Below are positions 40,007 through 50,367 of a DNA stretch of 64,000 nt, piece by piece. The DNA is from DAOVXM01 sp963746255. GTDB lineage: Bacteria; Chloroflexota; Anaerolineae; Anaerolineales; UBA4823. The DNA is taken from assembly GCA_963746255.1 (NCBI GenBank), contig CAVVAJ010000007.1, positions 682,001-746,000 of the forward strand. The letters are read 5' to 3'. Made by a program: the position numbers and the translations under genes. The notes beneath the pieces were generated by a model. The model did not search any database, was not told the origin of the DNA, and saw only the letters and a list, made by a program, of their open reading frames with translations. Every line of letters starts with the position of its first letter. Position 1 is the first letter of the stretch.

Positions 40007-41279
40007 ATGGTCAAATCATTAGAAAGATCGATAAATATTGGATTCATATCTTTTCGATTTCAAGGAACAGATGGGGTTTCTTTAGAGACTTCAAAATGGG
40101 CTGAAGTATTGGAAGAAATGGGACACAAGTGCTATTACTTTTCCGGCCTATCCGATCGTCCATCTGAACGTTCAATGGTGGTTGAAGAAGCCCATTTCCT
40201 TGACCCTGAAAACCGTGAATACTACACGAGGTTTTTTAGTTCAACCAAACGGACCAGAAGAAGAAACGCAATGGATCCATTCCAGGAGAGAATTTTTTAA
40301 AGAACATCTTTACTCGTTTATAAGAAAAATTCAAAATCGATTTAATTATTCCCCAAAACCTACTGTCTTTTCCACTGAACATTCCGCTCTCGATGGCCCT
40401 TGTTGAGATTATCGCTGAAACGAGCATACCTACAATAGCTCACCATCACGATTTCACCTGGGAACGAAAGCCGCTCTTGGTCAACTCAATTTGGGACTAT
40501 ATTACTATGGCCGTCCCTCCGAATTTGCCATCTGTTCAGCATGTGGTCATCAACTCCTCGGCCAGTCACCAAATGGCTCGCAGAGTGGGTGTCAGTTCTA
40601 TAATCATTCCCAAATGTGATGGATTTCGAAAACCCTCCTCCTGAGCCGGATGAGTATTCCTCAGATTTGCGCGAGGCCCTCGGTATTGAACCAGATGAAC
40701 TCTTTATATTGCAGCCAACCAGGGTGGTTCAACGAAAGGGAATTGAACATGCCATCGAGTTGGTCAGCCGCCTGGGAAGAAAAGCCCGCCTCGTCATCTC
40801 CCATGCATCAGGTGATGATGGATATGGAATATGAAGCCAGAGTGGCCGATTTTGCAGAGCGGATGGGTGTCAGGACAATTTTTTCTTCGGAGCGATTCAG
40901 TGAAAACCGTGGGATGACCGAGGATGGCAAGAAAATTTACAGCCTTTCGGATGCGTATCCTCATGCTGACTTGGTTACTTATCCATCCCTGATCGAAGGT
41001 TTTGGAAATGCATTTCTGGAAGCTCTTTATTACAGAAAACCGATTGTGGTCAACAATTACGCAATTTACGCAACAGATATTCGGCCAAAGGGTTTCAAGG
41101 TCATCGAATTTGATGATTACATCACAGAAAAAACGATTCAGGATACACTACGAATCTTGGATGATCCTCATATCAAGCAGAAATGTGCAGATTCAATTAC
41201 GCACTTGCCTTGCGCCATTTCTCTTATAAAGTTCTGCGGAGTCAATTCCAGGTTCTATTGGCAAATGCTTTCGGCATAA
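40007..41279 (+). pseudogene. Glycosyltransferase family 4, at least four frameshifts
   Basis: About 420 residues pass through five frames: 'INIGFISFRFQGTDGVSLET', 'PTVFSTEHSALDG' region, 'PTIAHHHDFTWERKPLLVNS', 'ILQPTRVVQRKGIEHAIEL' and 'YPSLIEGFGNAFLEALYYRK' (donor-site E-x7-E). All four changes have the sense of an extra base (near 40215, 40395, 40620, 40810). It is third in the glycosyltransferase run and follows a GAGGCAG site. Confidence 0.78.
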
Positions 41280-41456
41280 ATGGGCTGTGATATTGTCTCC
41301 AAAAAACAACCGGCGTTCAACGGTACTGCCAGGGCCTTCAACCTAAAGGGCTCTGACGGGCAGAGACTGTGCGAGTTACTAGAGGCTGAAGGGATCCTTT
41401 TCGATGAGCGCGGTCGCCTGCATTCGAAGAAGGTTGGCTGGGATGGCATATCCTAG
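41280..41456 (+). CDS. Possible small protein, 58 residues
   Basis: An open frame starting with the ATG that follows the third glycosyltransferase: 'MGCDIVSKKQPAFNGTARAF', 'SDGQRLCELLEAEGILFDER', ending 'KKVGWDGIS'. The composition is coding-like, but there is no ribosome site and I recognise no family. It could be a remnant tail. Confidence 0.25.
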   Translation: MGCDIVSKKQPAFNGTARAFNLKGSDGQRLCELLEAEGILFDERGRLHSKKVGWDGIS

Positions 41457-41522
41457 CGCCCCATGCGCTTTTCAGGGTCCATAACCATACACCCTTCAAG
41501 AATGAAGCACCATCGAAATCCC

Positions 41523-42441
41523 ATGCTGAAGGAAATTTACCAATCTACGAACAAGAACCGTATCGCAGTGTACCTGCTGTTCGCTTATGGCATTACCTAG
41601 CTGTGCTGGATTCCAAGCCTGATATTGAGCGTCGACCAAAGCTACCTGCTGCCCAATTTCGATACATACGCGACACTTTAATTGACTGGCTTCGCCAGCG
41701 CCCAGCACGTTGTAGTGGCAGTTATATTCGGATTGGGTGTGTATGGGGCCCGCTGATCGGCGCGCTGGTCGCCATCTGGGCATAACTGGGCACAAATGGT
41801 TTGTGCGAGCTGTGGAGCCGGATGACCGAGTGGCGGGTGGGGTTTCGCTGGTACCTTGTGATTGTGGTGATCGCCATTCTGCCCCCAGCAATCCCACTGG
41901 TGATAGCGATTTTCGCCGGTATGACAAGCTATAACCCTGCAGGGAGTGTACACCTTTCCTATGCCGCCCTGCTTTTCTTGGTGCAGATCCTAACCAGTGG
42001 TCTTGGTGAAGAACCGGGTTGGCGCGGCCTGCTGCCCAGGCTTAAATCCAGGTCTTCGGGACAGCGCTATATCTGGCTGCTTGGACTTTTCTGGGCGGTC
42101 TGGCACTACCCGCTCGTGATTTACCAGACCCTAGCAACGATGCAGGATGTGACCGCTGTCCAGGTGGGCTTGACAATCCTCTTTGCGTTAGTCGGTCAGA
42201 CGATAGCATTGATCGGAATAACATTTCTCTGCGTCTGGATATATAACTATACTGGCAGCGTGTTCTTAGTAATACTATTTCATGCTTTGACGAATTTGAT
42301 CACTTTCCTGCCGACTGCGCTGGTGGTTGATCAGCAAAGATTGGTGATTATTATTGGCTTTATGCCCTGGCTGCTGGCCTGGTCTTACAGTCGCTCCTGG
42401 GGAAGGAACGGTTCCCCGACCAGGGAATCACAAACCAGTAG
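41523..42441 (+). pseudogene. CPBP (CAAX-type) membrane protease, decayed
   Basis: Begins 'MLKEIYQSTNKNRIAVYLLF', with TAG where a Trp is expected ('AYGIT' stop 'LCWIPSL') and at least two frame changes before 41800. The core is intact: 'LTSGLGEEPGWRGLLPRL' (EExxxR), 'WAVWHYPLVIY' (first FxxxH) and 'LFHALTN' (second H-box), with 6-8 helices. A last shift near 42385 restores a plausible tail. Members are intramembrane glutamic proteases. Confidence 0.75.
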
Positions 42442-42656
42442 CTACATTCCCATCCATTTTCAAATAATCGAACACCTATCGACACATAGGCCGTGCAAAG
42501 TCGCTTTGTTCTATGTGGAGGGGGCTTTCTGTTTTCTGAGCAATCTGATCGGTAACTCTGACCGGGTGAAACTTGAGTCGCCCCTAAGTCAGTATATAAT
42601 ACTTAAAAGGGACATTTTGTTCCTAACTGAGCGGAATATAAGCGATCTCTGGAGCT

Positions 42657-43643
42657 ATGCCAACCAACCTACCCCCCGAGTATTTCGAAGCCGAAGAGCG
42701 CTACAACCAGGCAACCACCGTCGAAGAGAAAATCACTGGCTTGGAAGCGCTGATCAGCACAATCCCCAAGCACAAGGGCACCGATAAGCTGCGGGCTGAT
42801 TTCCGGAAACGGCTTTCCAAACTCAAATCATCTGCTCAATCGCGCAAAAAGACCAGCACTTCCCATTCCCCCTACCATATCGAAAAAGAAGGTGCTGGCC
42901 AAATCGTGCTGATTGGGCCAACCAACGTGGGCAAGTCATCGCTGCTGGCGAGCCTGACCAACGCCTCACCGGATGTCTCGGAGGCTCCCCACACCACCTG
43001 GCGACCCACGCCTGGGATGCTGCAAATCGATAACATCCAGGTCCAAATCATCGACACCCCGCCGCTCAGTAGAGAATATTTGGATCCGGAGCTTCTTAAT
43101 GCGATCCGGCGGGCAGATCTGGCGTTAGTGATGGTCGACGTGCAGACGTTCCCAGTGGAACAGCTTGAGGAAACGATCGCGATCTTGAAAGAAAACCGCA
43201 TCATCCCCGAGCATATGCGCGAGGCATACCGCGACCAGCTTCGAAAAACAGTGATTCCAATCATCATACTAGCTAATAAATGTGATGATGAGGCTTGTGA
43301 TGAGGTCTTTGAGCTGTTCTGTGAGCTGCTTGAAGGCAATTATCCGCTGCAGCCAATATCGATCCTGAACGGCCGGAATATTGATGAAATGAAGCAGATG
43401 ATCTTCGACCAGCTCGGAATCATCCGGGTATACACCAAAGCCCCCGGCGAAGAACCGGATACAACCAAACCATACGTGCTCAAGCACGGCGAAACAGTCG
43501 CCGACCTGGCACGCAAAATCCATAAAGATTTCTACGATAAGCTGAAAGCAGCTAAGGTTTGGGGTAGCAGTGCTTTTGATGGACAGATGGTGCAGCGTGA
43601 TTTCGTCCTGCAGGACGAAGATGTGGTGGAGCTGCGCGCGTAA
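42657..43643 (+). CDS. Obg/DRG-type GTPase with TGS domain
   Basis: A 328-residue P-loop GTPase: an N-terminal helical segment (1-75), G1 'GPTNVGKSSLLASL', G3 'IIDTPPLSREYL', G4 'ILANKCDD', and a C-terminal TGS domain (about 258-328, 'VYTKAPGEEPDTTKPYVLK' to 'VVELRA'). It is close to the archaeal/eukaryal DRG group, with an insertion between G3 and G4. It likely acts on ribosomes or RNA; that role is family knowledge. Confidence 0.9.
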   Translation: MPTNLPPEYFEAEERYNQATTVEEKITGLEALISTIPKHKGTDKLRADFRKRLSKLKSSAQSRKKTSTSHSPYHIEKEGAGQIVLIGPTNVGKSSLLASLTNASPDVSEAPHTTWRPTPGMLQIDNIQVQIIDTPPLSREYLDPELLNAIRRADLALVMVDVQTFPVEQLEETIAILKENRIIPEHMREAYRDQLRKTVIPIIILANKCDDEACDEVFELFCELLEGNYPLQPISILNGRNIDEMKQMIFDQLGIIRVYTKAPGEEPDTTKPYVLKHGETVADLARKIHKDFYDKLKAAKVWGSSAFDGQMVQRDFVLQDEDVVELRA

Positions 43644-43755
43644 TCTCGGCGGAACTCTACTATCAAGGCTAATCAACGCATGCGAGTGACGGGGCTGTGG
43701 GCAGAAAATACACACTGCACAGTCCAACCGCTCATCTGCAGGAAGGAGGATGAAA

Positions 43756-44817
43756 ATGCAAATTACCAAAGCTGAAGTGATACCTGTCATGCTAAAACTC
43801 CGGAGACCAGTCGCGATGGCAAAAGTACCTGTGATTGAGGAGATATGCACGGTTATCGTTCGTCTGGAAACAGTGCAGGGTGAGAGCGCCTGGGGCTGTG
43901 CGGTTGCCCACCCTGATTTAACTGGCGAGAACCCGCAGGATGTGATCGTGAGCTGTCAGGACTGTGCCGAGATCGCACCAGATCTATTTCCCACCAACCT
44001 TGAGTATTCGCTTGCTAAACTCACTGCGGTGGCTGGGGAAAGTTCAAGTGCGATGTGTGCATTTGACCTCGCCTTCCATGACTTATTCGGGCAGTACGCC
44101 AGGATGCCATTACACCAACTGCTGGGAGGCTACCGGAAGCGTATCCAGACCTCTGCGACGATACCGATCTCATCAGAAAACGAGAGCCTGAACAAAGCGC
44201 ACGAACTGGCGCAGGCCGGCTTCCGAATGTTCAAAATCAAGGGCGGGATAAATGCGGAAGAAGATGTCCGCCGCGTCCGGGCTATCCAGAAACGCTTACC
44301 AAACCATATTCTGCGTCTGGACCCGGATGGGGGTTACGATACCCAGGTGGCGATAGATGTCGCTCAAGCTTTAGAGGGAAAAATCGAGATGCTCGAGCAG
44401 CCGGTACCAGCTGGCGATCCGGAAGCACTGGGGGATGTAACTAGACGTAGTCCAATCCCTATCCTGGCTGATCAAAGTGTCGCGGGACCCAGTTCGGTGC
44501 TGGAAATGGCGGTCCAGCACACCGTCGACGGTATCTGCGTCAAGCTTGCGACTTGTGGTGGTTTAAGCTGTGCGCAGCAAGTAGATGCTGTCGCAAGGGC
44601 AGGTAAGCTCTTCACGATGGTCAGTTGCATTATCGAACCGAGGCTGCTTATCACAGCCGGGCTCAGCTATGCCTTGAGCTCACCAAACGTGAAGTACGCC
44701 GACCTGGATGGATACCTAGATCTGGTAGATGACCCATCTTTGGGAGGCTTCATCCTTGAAGACGGTTGGTTGGTTGCCAATGATGAGCCGGGGTTGGGAT
44801 GTGTGGTTGATCTATAA
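43756..44817 (+). CDS. Enolase-superfamily racemase/cycloisomerase
   Basis: A 353-residue mandelate-racemase/muconate-lactonizing-type enzyme. The capping domain is residues 1-130; the barrel carries the base 'FKIKGG' (KxK), metal ligands in 'LRLDPDGGYD', 'EMLEQPV' and 'ILADQSV', and the second base Lys in 'GICVKLATCGG'. The arrangement is that of the MLE/dipeptide-epimerase subgroup. The ATG at 43756 is chosen because GGAGG is then 7 bases upstream. Substrate not assignable. Confidence 0.88.
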   Translation: MQITKAEVIPVMLKLRRPVAMAKVPVIEEICTVIVRLETVQGESAWGCAVAHPDLTGENPQDVIVSCQDCAEIAPDLFPTNLEYSLAKLTAVAGESSSAMCAFDLAFHDLFGQYARMPLHQLLGGYRKRIQTSATIPISSENESLNKAHELAQAGFRMFKIKGGINAEEDVRRVRAIQKRLPNHILRLDPDGGYDTQVAIDVAQALEGKIEMLEQPVPAGDPEALGDVTRRSPIPILADQSVAGPSSVLEMAVQHTVDGICVKLATCGGLSCAQQVDAVARAGKLFTMVSCIIEPRLLITAGLSYALSSPNVKYADLDGYLDLVDDPSLGGFILEDGWLVANDEPGLGCVVDL

Positions 44818-44967
44818 TCGCGCTGCTGTACCGAGCATAAACAGAAAATTACTCGAAATTGATATTTCATAGCAGTGCCGGTGTGTTTGTATACGCACCC
44901 AGCGAGTTTATGTTGGGAATTTGGTTAACAATATAAACAGTCAATCTAAGTGTAGAATACATATACT

Positions 44968-47064
44968 ATGAAGTTCAGATGGCATCCCAAGGAACTGCAA
45001 TTCCAACTCGTGATCAGTTTCTTTTTGATCGTATTGCTAACCGCGGCTGCTATCGGTATCCCGGCTATCTGGGTGATCAGCCAACAGCTCAACGACCAAG
45101 CCTGGTCGCAGGTCGCCCAAGGATTCCAGGCAAGCCAAGCGTTATACAACGCCAAGCAGAATGAGCTGGAGAATTTTGCTCTGCTCACTGCTCAACGCCC
45201 TACCCTGCGTACGTTAATGGAAGAGGACGATCGTCAGGCGTTGGATGAATACCTCACGAATTTGCAGATTAGTGCCGAGATTGATGCAATTATCCTCTGC
45301 TCTGAGCAGGACAATCAGATCGGTTTCAGCGGGGAGTTGGATCCGATGATTGGATGCAGTTGGTTGAATGACGGTGATTTCCATTCGACGAACGATGCAG
45401 GCACTGCCCAAGTCTGGTTAGTTGCCGCAGACTCCTTGCTACAGAGTGAAGACACTCCAACCACTGTTTTAGTGGGATTGAAATTAGACGAGCAATTTGC
45501 GGAAGAGATGCGCACGCAGACCGGGTTGGATCACACGATCCTGCTTGATTCGATACCAGTCGCCTCAAGCCTGACCGATAAGATCACATTCACTCTGGAC
45601 AATGCGCAACCAACAAGTGAGAGTGATGCCCCATCTGAGTATCGCACCTCCGTGCAAGAGGCCAACGGTGCGCTCTATTACTCCATATTAACCCCGGTAG
45701 ATAATGGGCATCTCCAGGCTGTGGTGAGTTTGGACGCGACAGCTGTGGCCGCGACACAAAAACAATTGGTCATCATCCTCATCAGTAGTTTGGCTGTGAT
45801 CGCCATGCTTGGCTCAGCAGTAGGCTTTATCATCGCCCGAAGGATAAGTTCGCCGTTAGAATTATTAGCGAATACGGCAACAACATTCAGCCGAGGAGAC
45901 TTGATACGTCCGGTTCCAATCGATGAACGCGTTTTGGAGGTAGCCCAGGTCGCACTGGCCTTGGAGAGCGCGCGTGTTGACCTGCAAAACATGTTATCTG
46001 TGCTGCAAAATGAAAAGGACTGGAACGATCACCTTTTGGCATCCATCGTTGAAGGCATTATTACCTTGGATGAAGGGCTTAAGATCACGTTTTTCAGTCC
46101 GGGTGCCGAGCGGATAACCGGTTGGGCTTGTGATGAAGTCTTAGGCGCACAAATTGATGATGTATTTAGATTAGCCCTGAGCAACGCAGCATTCAGCGGA
46201 CATATCCCACCCGCCGGTGAAAAGCGAATAGTGGATGTCAACATGGCGGATGACCGCCAGGCTAACCTAGCGATCACCCGGGCTCAGCTTGCCCCTCCAA
46301 CGGCGGAAGAGGCATTAATTGTGTTGGTTTTTCGTGATGTCAGTGAAGAGCAAGCCATGCACCGCTTACTCGGTCAATTCCTTGCCAACATCGCCCATGA
46401 ATTCCGTACTCCGCTCTCGGCACTGGGGGCCGTAATAGAGCTTCTATTGGATCAGGCATCAGATTTAACCGAAGAAGAACTACGAGAACTTTTAAATTCC
46501 CTGCACTTGGGTGCATTGGGGCTGCAGAATCTGGTTGACAACCTGTTGGAAAGTGCAAGCATTGAAGCGGGACGCTTCCACATCTCACCGAGGCGAAATG
46601 ATATTGGTGAAATCGTCTCGGAAGCAGTGACGATTATGCGTCCACTATTGGATAAATACGGGCAAAGATTTACGATTGATCTGCCGTTGGCTGTTCCAAC
46701 AGTTCAGGCCGACTTTCGGCGTACAGTGCAGGTTTTAGTGAACCTGATTTCAAATGCCAGTAAATACGGTCCACCAGACCAGCCGATAAAGATCTCAGTA
46801 ATCGCTGAACCTGAATGGGTTCGAGTGCAAGTGGCAGATAGTGGTCCTGGCATCCCCATATCCAAGAAGGACATAGTCTTCCAACGTTTTCTTTACCCGC
46901 ACGATATAGAGGACAATGCAATATCTGGAGCCGGTTTGGGATTATCGGTAGTTAAGGCGATAATCGAAGCACACGGGGGTAAAGTAGAAGTTGACAACCG
47001 CGAAGGGGGAGGGGCAATTTTCTGGTTTACATTGCCGAGGGTCAACAAGGGAGCAGAGGAATGA
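44968..47064 (+). CDS. Membrane sensor histidine kinase with HAMP and PAS
   Basis: A 698-residue kinase: helix 1 (about 12-36, LVISFFLIVLLTAAAIGI), a 230-residue extracytoplasmic sensor, helix 2 (about 268-290), HAMP ('RRISSPLELLANTATTFSRG'), PAS ('SIVEGIITLDEGLKITFFSP'), HisKA with 'NIAHEFRTPLSALG' and HATPase ('NLISNASKYGP', 'DSGPGIP', 'GAGLGLSVVKAI'). It overlaps its response regulator by an ATGA. The signal is unknown, but the downstream stress and anion-transport genes suggest an envelope or nutrient stress. Confidence 0.93.
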   Translation: MKFRWHPKELQFQLVISFFLIVLLTAAAIGIPAIWVISQQLNDQAWSQVAQGFQASQALYNAKQNELENFALLTAQRPTLRTLMEEDDRQALDEYLTNLQISAEIDAIILCSEQDNQIGFSGELDPMIGCSWLNDGDFHSTNDAGTAQVWLVAADSLLQSEDTPTTVLVGLKLDEQFAEEMRTQTGLDHTILLDSIPVASSLTDKITFTLDNAQPTSESDAPSEYRTSVQEANGALYYSILTPVDNGHLQAVVSLDATAVAATQKQLVIILISSLAVIAMLGSAVGFIIARRISSPLELLANTATTFSRGDLIRPVPIDERVLEVAQVALALESARVDLQNMLSVLQNEKDWNDHLLASIVEGIITLDEGLKITFFSPGAERITGWACDEVLGAQIDDVFRLALSNAAFSGHIPPAGEKRIVDVNMADDRQANLAITRAQLAPPTAEEALIVLVFRDVSEEQAMHRLLGQFLANIAHEFRTPLSALGAVIELLLDQASDLTEEELRELLNSLHLGALGLQNLVDNLLESASIEAGRFHISPRRNDIGEIVSEAVTIMRPLLDKYGQRFTIDLPLAVPTVQADFRRTVQVLVNLISNASKYGPPDQPIKISVIAEPEWVRVQVADSGPGIPISKKDIVFQRFLYPHDIEDNAISGAGLGLSVVKAIIEAHGGKVEVDNREGGGAIFWFTLPRVNKGAEE

Positions 47065-47747
47065 AAGTACTCGTCGTTGATGATGATCGTGTGCTAGCTG
47101 ATGTGGTGGCATTTACCTTGCGCAGGGAAGGGTTTGAGGTCATCCTCGCTGATGACGGTGCAAAAGCGCTGCGAAGATGGCAAGAGGAGAGACCTGATAT
47201 CCTGGTACTAGACGTCAATCTTCCGCGCATGGATGGTTTCACAGTTTGTCAGAGAATACGCGCTACAGAGGACACACCAATTGTGCTGCTTACCGTACGT
47301 GGTGAAGAGGATGATATAGTGCGAGGCCTCGAGATTGGCGCTGATGATTACATCGTTAAACCCTTCAGCCCACGCCAACTGGTAGCACGCGTCAACGCTG
47401 TGCTTAGGCGGGCTGGCACCAGACCTATCTCAGCACTATTGGAGGTCGGAGACATCAGCTTTGATCCTTCACAGAGGAAGGTGGTGGTTCAGGATACCTA
47501 CGATGCCTCACTCACTCCATTGGAAAACCGTTTGCTGGAAGTATTGATGATCAACGCCGGGCAAGTCCTGACAACATCGATGCTGATAGACTATGTATGG
47601 GGTCCTGCAGGGGGAGACCGGGATATGCTTCGGCAGCTGATAAAACGGCTGCGAGGGAAAGTTGAACCAGACCCTGCCGACCCGATCTACATCCAAACTG
47701 TACCTGGTTTAGGATACGGCATCACCCGCGATAGAGACTTGTCCTAA
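47061..47747 (+). CDS. OmpR/PhoB-family response regulator
   Basis: A 228-residue regulator: acidic pocket 'VVDDDR', phospho-site in 'ILVLDVNLPRMDG', Lys in 'YIVKPFSPRQ', and a winged-helix DNA-binding domain ('LTPLENRLLEVLMINAGQVL', 'RQLIKRLRGKVEPDP', 'VPGLGYGI'). It is coupled to the kinase and followed by a strong terminator, so the pair forms its own transcript. Confidence 0.94.
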   Translation: MKVLVVDDDRVLADVVAFTLRREGFEVILADDGAKALRRWQEERPDILVLDVNLPRMDGFTVCQRIRATEDTPIVLLTVRGEEDDIVRGLEIGADDYIVKPFSPRQLVARVNAVLRRAGTRPISALLEVGDISFDPSQRKVVVQDTYDASLTPLENRLLEVLMINAGQVLTTSMLIDYVWGPAGGDRDMLRQLIKRLRGKVEPDPADPIYIQTVPGLGYGITRDRDLS

Positions 47748-47767
47748 TTTCTAATCCCCTGTAAGAG

Positions 47768-47803
47768 ACCTGGCGACAGCGACCCTGCCGCCAGGTTTTT
47801 TTA
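47768..47803 (+). terminator. Rho-independent terminator after the OmpR-type system
   Basis: Stem ACCTGGCG / CGCCAGGT around a 13-base loop followed by a T-rich run (TTTTTTTATTT). Confidence 0.88.
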
Positions 47804-47946
47804 TTTATCACAGATTTGTCACTATCGAGTCACAAGTGCTATCACTTAGATCCGCGAAGATAGTAGAAACCGACCTTATTTGCACGGTTGTATACAACCA
47901 CCTTTGCAAGAAGCCTCATGGAGAGAGTGTGTGTTGGAGGTGTGAG

Positions 47947-48177
47947 ATGGGAGTGACACAGACTGATGAATATATAGGAAAGGGTCCCCAATCAGCTCTG
48001 GAACGGATATATATCGAGGAATATTTGGCGATGAAAGGTTATCAGTGGCGCGATTTGGTGAATCTACCCGAAGAGGAAGCAAAGAATTTGATGATCGGAG
48101 CGTGCCGTTATACATCTTCCAAACTGGCCGAGATGGAATCGCGCGCTACCTTCCGTCAAAAAATCCACTTTGAATAA
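47947..48177 (+). CDS. Small conserved protein upstream of stress cluster
   Basis: A 76-residue soluble protein beginning at the ATG with GGAGGTG upstream: 'MGVTQTDEYIGKGPQSALER', 'IYIEEYLAMKGYQWRDLVNL', 'PEEEAKNLMIGACRY'. Strongly helical and not a recognised family. It leads the stress cluster and is followed at once by the MshEN/Usp gene, so co-translation is likely. Confidence 0.65.
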   Translation: MGVTQTDEYIGKGPQSALERIYIEEYLAMKGYQWRDLVNLPEEEAKNLMIGACRYTSSKLAEMESRATFRQKIHFE

Positions 48178-48193
48178 CAAGTTTGTAGCGGTA

Positions 48194-49213
48194 ATGAATG
48201 ATTCGGTAAATTCATTTCTTGAAGTAAAAGGGATAAAAGCGGACTGGAAAGTAGCGGAGCGATTGCCTTTTGACATTGCGTGCCAATGGCATGCACTTCC
48301 GATCGCGGAAGAGCATGGGCATATCACGGTTGCGATGGCAAACCCCGAAGATGTAAAAGCCCGGGATATCATCACATCCGTTTTGGGCATGCCAGTATAT
48401 ACGGTACAAGCCAACCCGGACAGCATTGACGAGCTAATCTCTAAAATATGGACAAAACATGCTGTTCAAGCACCGAAAATTAGGCTGTGGAAACTATCGC
48501 ATCCAGAAAGTGAAATTCTATATACATATGCTCATAGTGTCAGTAAATTACTTGGGGGAGAACTCGATCAGATTTCGCTCTGTGGCAGCAATCATGAAGT
48601 GTATCACGAGGCGATCGAACAACTGGCACGGGATAAAACAGATCTAGTTATCTGTGAAAAACCGATCCAAAAATTCCTGGATAGAGTGTTTTCTGGATCA
48701 ACCGAAGCTATGCTCTTAAAGGATTGCCCGGCGGCGGTATTGTTTGCAGGAGATCACCGGTTTCCGATCAAAAAAATCCTGCTCGTCATCCAAGGAATTG
48801 GTTGTGACGAGGCGGCTACAAAATGGGCAATCAGATTCGCAGAACGCTTTTCTACCCATCTGGTTATGCTACCGGTGGTGGTACCCATCCCTTTAATGTA
48901 TGGAGAGATGCAGCACGAGCGTCACATATTTGACGGACTGCTTATATCTGAAAACACCACCAGCTTCGCAGTCAGAAAAGTTATGCACCAGCTGGTGGAA
49001 CTTGGGATACAGGGTACTTTAAAGATCAGGAACGAAGCTCCAGAATGGCAAATCTGGTGGGAGTTTGCAGAAGGAGATTATGACCTGGTAATCATCGGCG
49101 CTGAAAGCGAAACCTGGGAGAGAAAAATCTTCGCTAGTGAAATTGTATATCCGGCATTTTCAAAGATAACAGCACCGCTTTTGGTAGCTAAGCCAGGATA
49201 TTGGACGAAGTAG
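48194..49213 (+). CDS. MshEN-like domain fused to universal stress protein domains
   Basis: A protein of about 340 residues. The N-terminal 80 residues read 'WHALPIAEEHGHITVAMANP' and 'MPVYTVQANPDSIDELISKI', the pattern of the T2SSE-N/MshEN fold, known in other proteins to bind c-di-GMP. Residues 100-205 and 210-340 resemble two UspA domains ('FPIKKILLVIQGIGCDEAAT', 'GDYDLVIIGAESETWERK'). The combination suggests a nucleotide-sensing stress protein. The start is uncertain: ATG 48194 or TTG 48170, both without a good ribosome site. Confidence 0.7.
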   Translation: MNDSVNSFLEVKGIKADWKVAERLPFDIACQWHALPIAEEHGHITVAMANPEDVKARDIITSVLGMPVYTVQANPDSIDELISKIWTKHAVQAPKIRLWKLSHPESEILYTYAHSVSKLLGGELDQISLCGSNHEVYHEAIEQLARDKTDLVICEKPIQKFLDRVFSGSTEAMLLKDCPAAVLFAGDHRFPIKKILLVIQGIGCDEAATKWAIRFAERFSTHLVMLPVVVPIPLMYGEMQHERHIFDGLLISENTTSFAVRKVMHQLVELGIQGTLKIRNEAPEWQIWWEFAEGDYDLVIIGAESETWERKIFASEIVYPAFSKITAPLLVAKPGYWTK

Positions 49214-49302
49214 ATTGATCGACAAAACTACTGCATATTATCCATATCGCAGCCTGCAGGCGATAGCACAGAAACAATTATAAGAAAGCTGGATGGGCAA
49301 TT

Positions 49303-50367
49303 ATGAACAAGCTTCCAAAAATTTTTAGCAATAAATTTGTCCAGAGGTGGCACTTGCCAACGATTATCGGGATGAGTTTAATCGTTTTCTTGGTCTATTC
49401 TGCCTATATGAAGACAAGGGCGGACGGGTTAGTTAAATTAATCATCTATGCCTACAGCACCCAAGAAGAGGTCCTCAACCTGGGTATCGCTCCGGCATTC
49501 AAGAAAGAATGGAAAGCTGAAACAGGGCAGGATGTCGAGATTGAAATGGTCTTCGGCCCATCCGGAACGATGGCTGGGCAGATACTATTGGGGGCGCCGG
49601 CGGATTTAGCCATATTCAGCAGCGAAAGCCATGTGAATCTGCTGAAACATGGCAACCTACTGCGGAGCGATAACACACCGGCCTATCTCGCCAGCACACC
49701 GATGGTCATTGTCACCCGCCCAGGCAACCCGCTTGCGATAACCTCATTCCGCGATTTGGCAAAGCCAGGGATCAACCTTCTGCACGCTGACCCGCGAATT
49801 TCCGGGGCAGGGGACTGGTCGGTGTTAGCAGAATATGGAAGCAGTTACATGCTTTCCGGAGACGACCAAGCGGCAGCCGATCAATTAAAGAGTATCTGGG
49901 ATAACGTGGTCATGATGGGGGACTCTGCCCGTTCGACGCTTGGTCTATTCATGCTGGGCGTTGGGGATGCGATGATCACCTACGAAGAACACGGGCTTAT
50001 TGGCATCCGGAAAGGTCTTGCCATCGAAGTTGTTATGCCAGAAAGGACAATCATCGCCCAGCATATCATGGTGCTGGTGGATGATAACGTAAGCATGTCA
50101 GAGCGACCGGCTGCGGAAGCGCTGCTCCAGTTCATCCAGGGCGAAACAGGCCAAAAGATCTACCAAGATTTCTACTGGCTTTCTGCGAAGGATGTCCAAT
50201 CAAAAGGATGCCCACGTGATGCAAAATACTTTACCGTCGAGGACCTGGGCGGTTGGGAGAATGCCAAACAAGAGCTGATTGATAAATTGTGGGGCGCGGA
50301 GATCTACCCACAGCTCTCATTAATGGAAGAGCCGGCGCTTGATGAATACCGGGGGACTAATGAGTGA
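49303..50367 (+). CDS. Sulfate/molybdate-type anion-binding protein, membrane-anchored
   Basis: A 354-residue periplasmic binding protein of the Sbp class with an uncleaved N-terminal helix (about 18-38). Motifs: 'LIIYAYSTQEEVLNLGIAPA', 'MVFGPSGTMAGQILLGAPAD', 'LAIFSSESHVNLL', 'DPRISGAGDWSVLAEYG' and 'GVGDAMITYEEHG'. No ABC permease or ATPase lies nearby; instead the stop overlaps the start of a Na/Pi-like carrier. It may present or sense an oxyanion. Confidence 0.85.
   Translation: MNKLPKIFSNKFVQRWHLPTIIGMSLIVFLVYSAYMKTRADGLVKLIIYAYSTQEEVLNLGIAPAFKKEWKAETGQDVEIEMVFGPSGTMAGQILLGAPADLAIFSSESHVNLLKHGNLLRSDNTPAYLASTPMVIVTRPGNPLAITSFRDLAKPGINLLHADPRISGAGDWSVLAEYGSSYMLSGDDQAAADQLKSIWDNVVMMGDSARSTLGLFMLGVGDAMITYEEHGLIGIRKGLAIEVVMPERTIIAQHIMVLVDDNVSMSERPAAEALLQFIQGETGQKIYQDFYWLSAKDVQSKGCPRDAKYFTVEDLGGWENAKQELIDKLWGAEIYPQLSLMEEPALDEYRGTNE

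Noticed and set aside
36979..41279. Programmed frameshifting in the glycosyltransferases
   Set aside because: Too many shifts at unrelated sequences, with no slippery site or stimulatory structure repeated.
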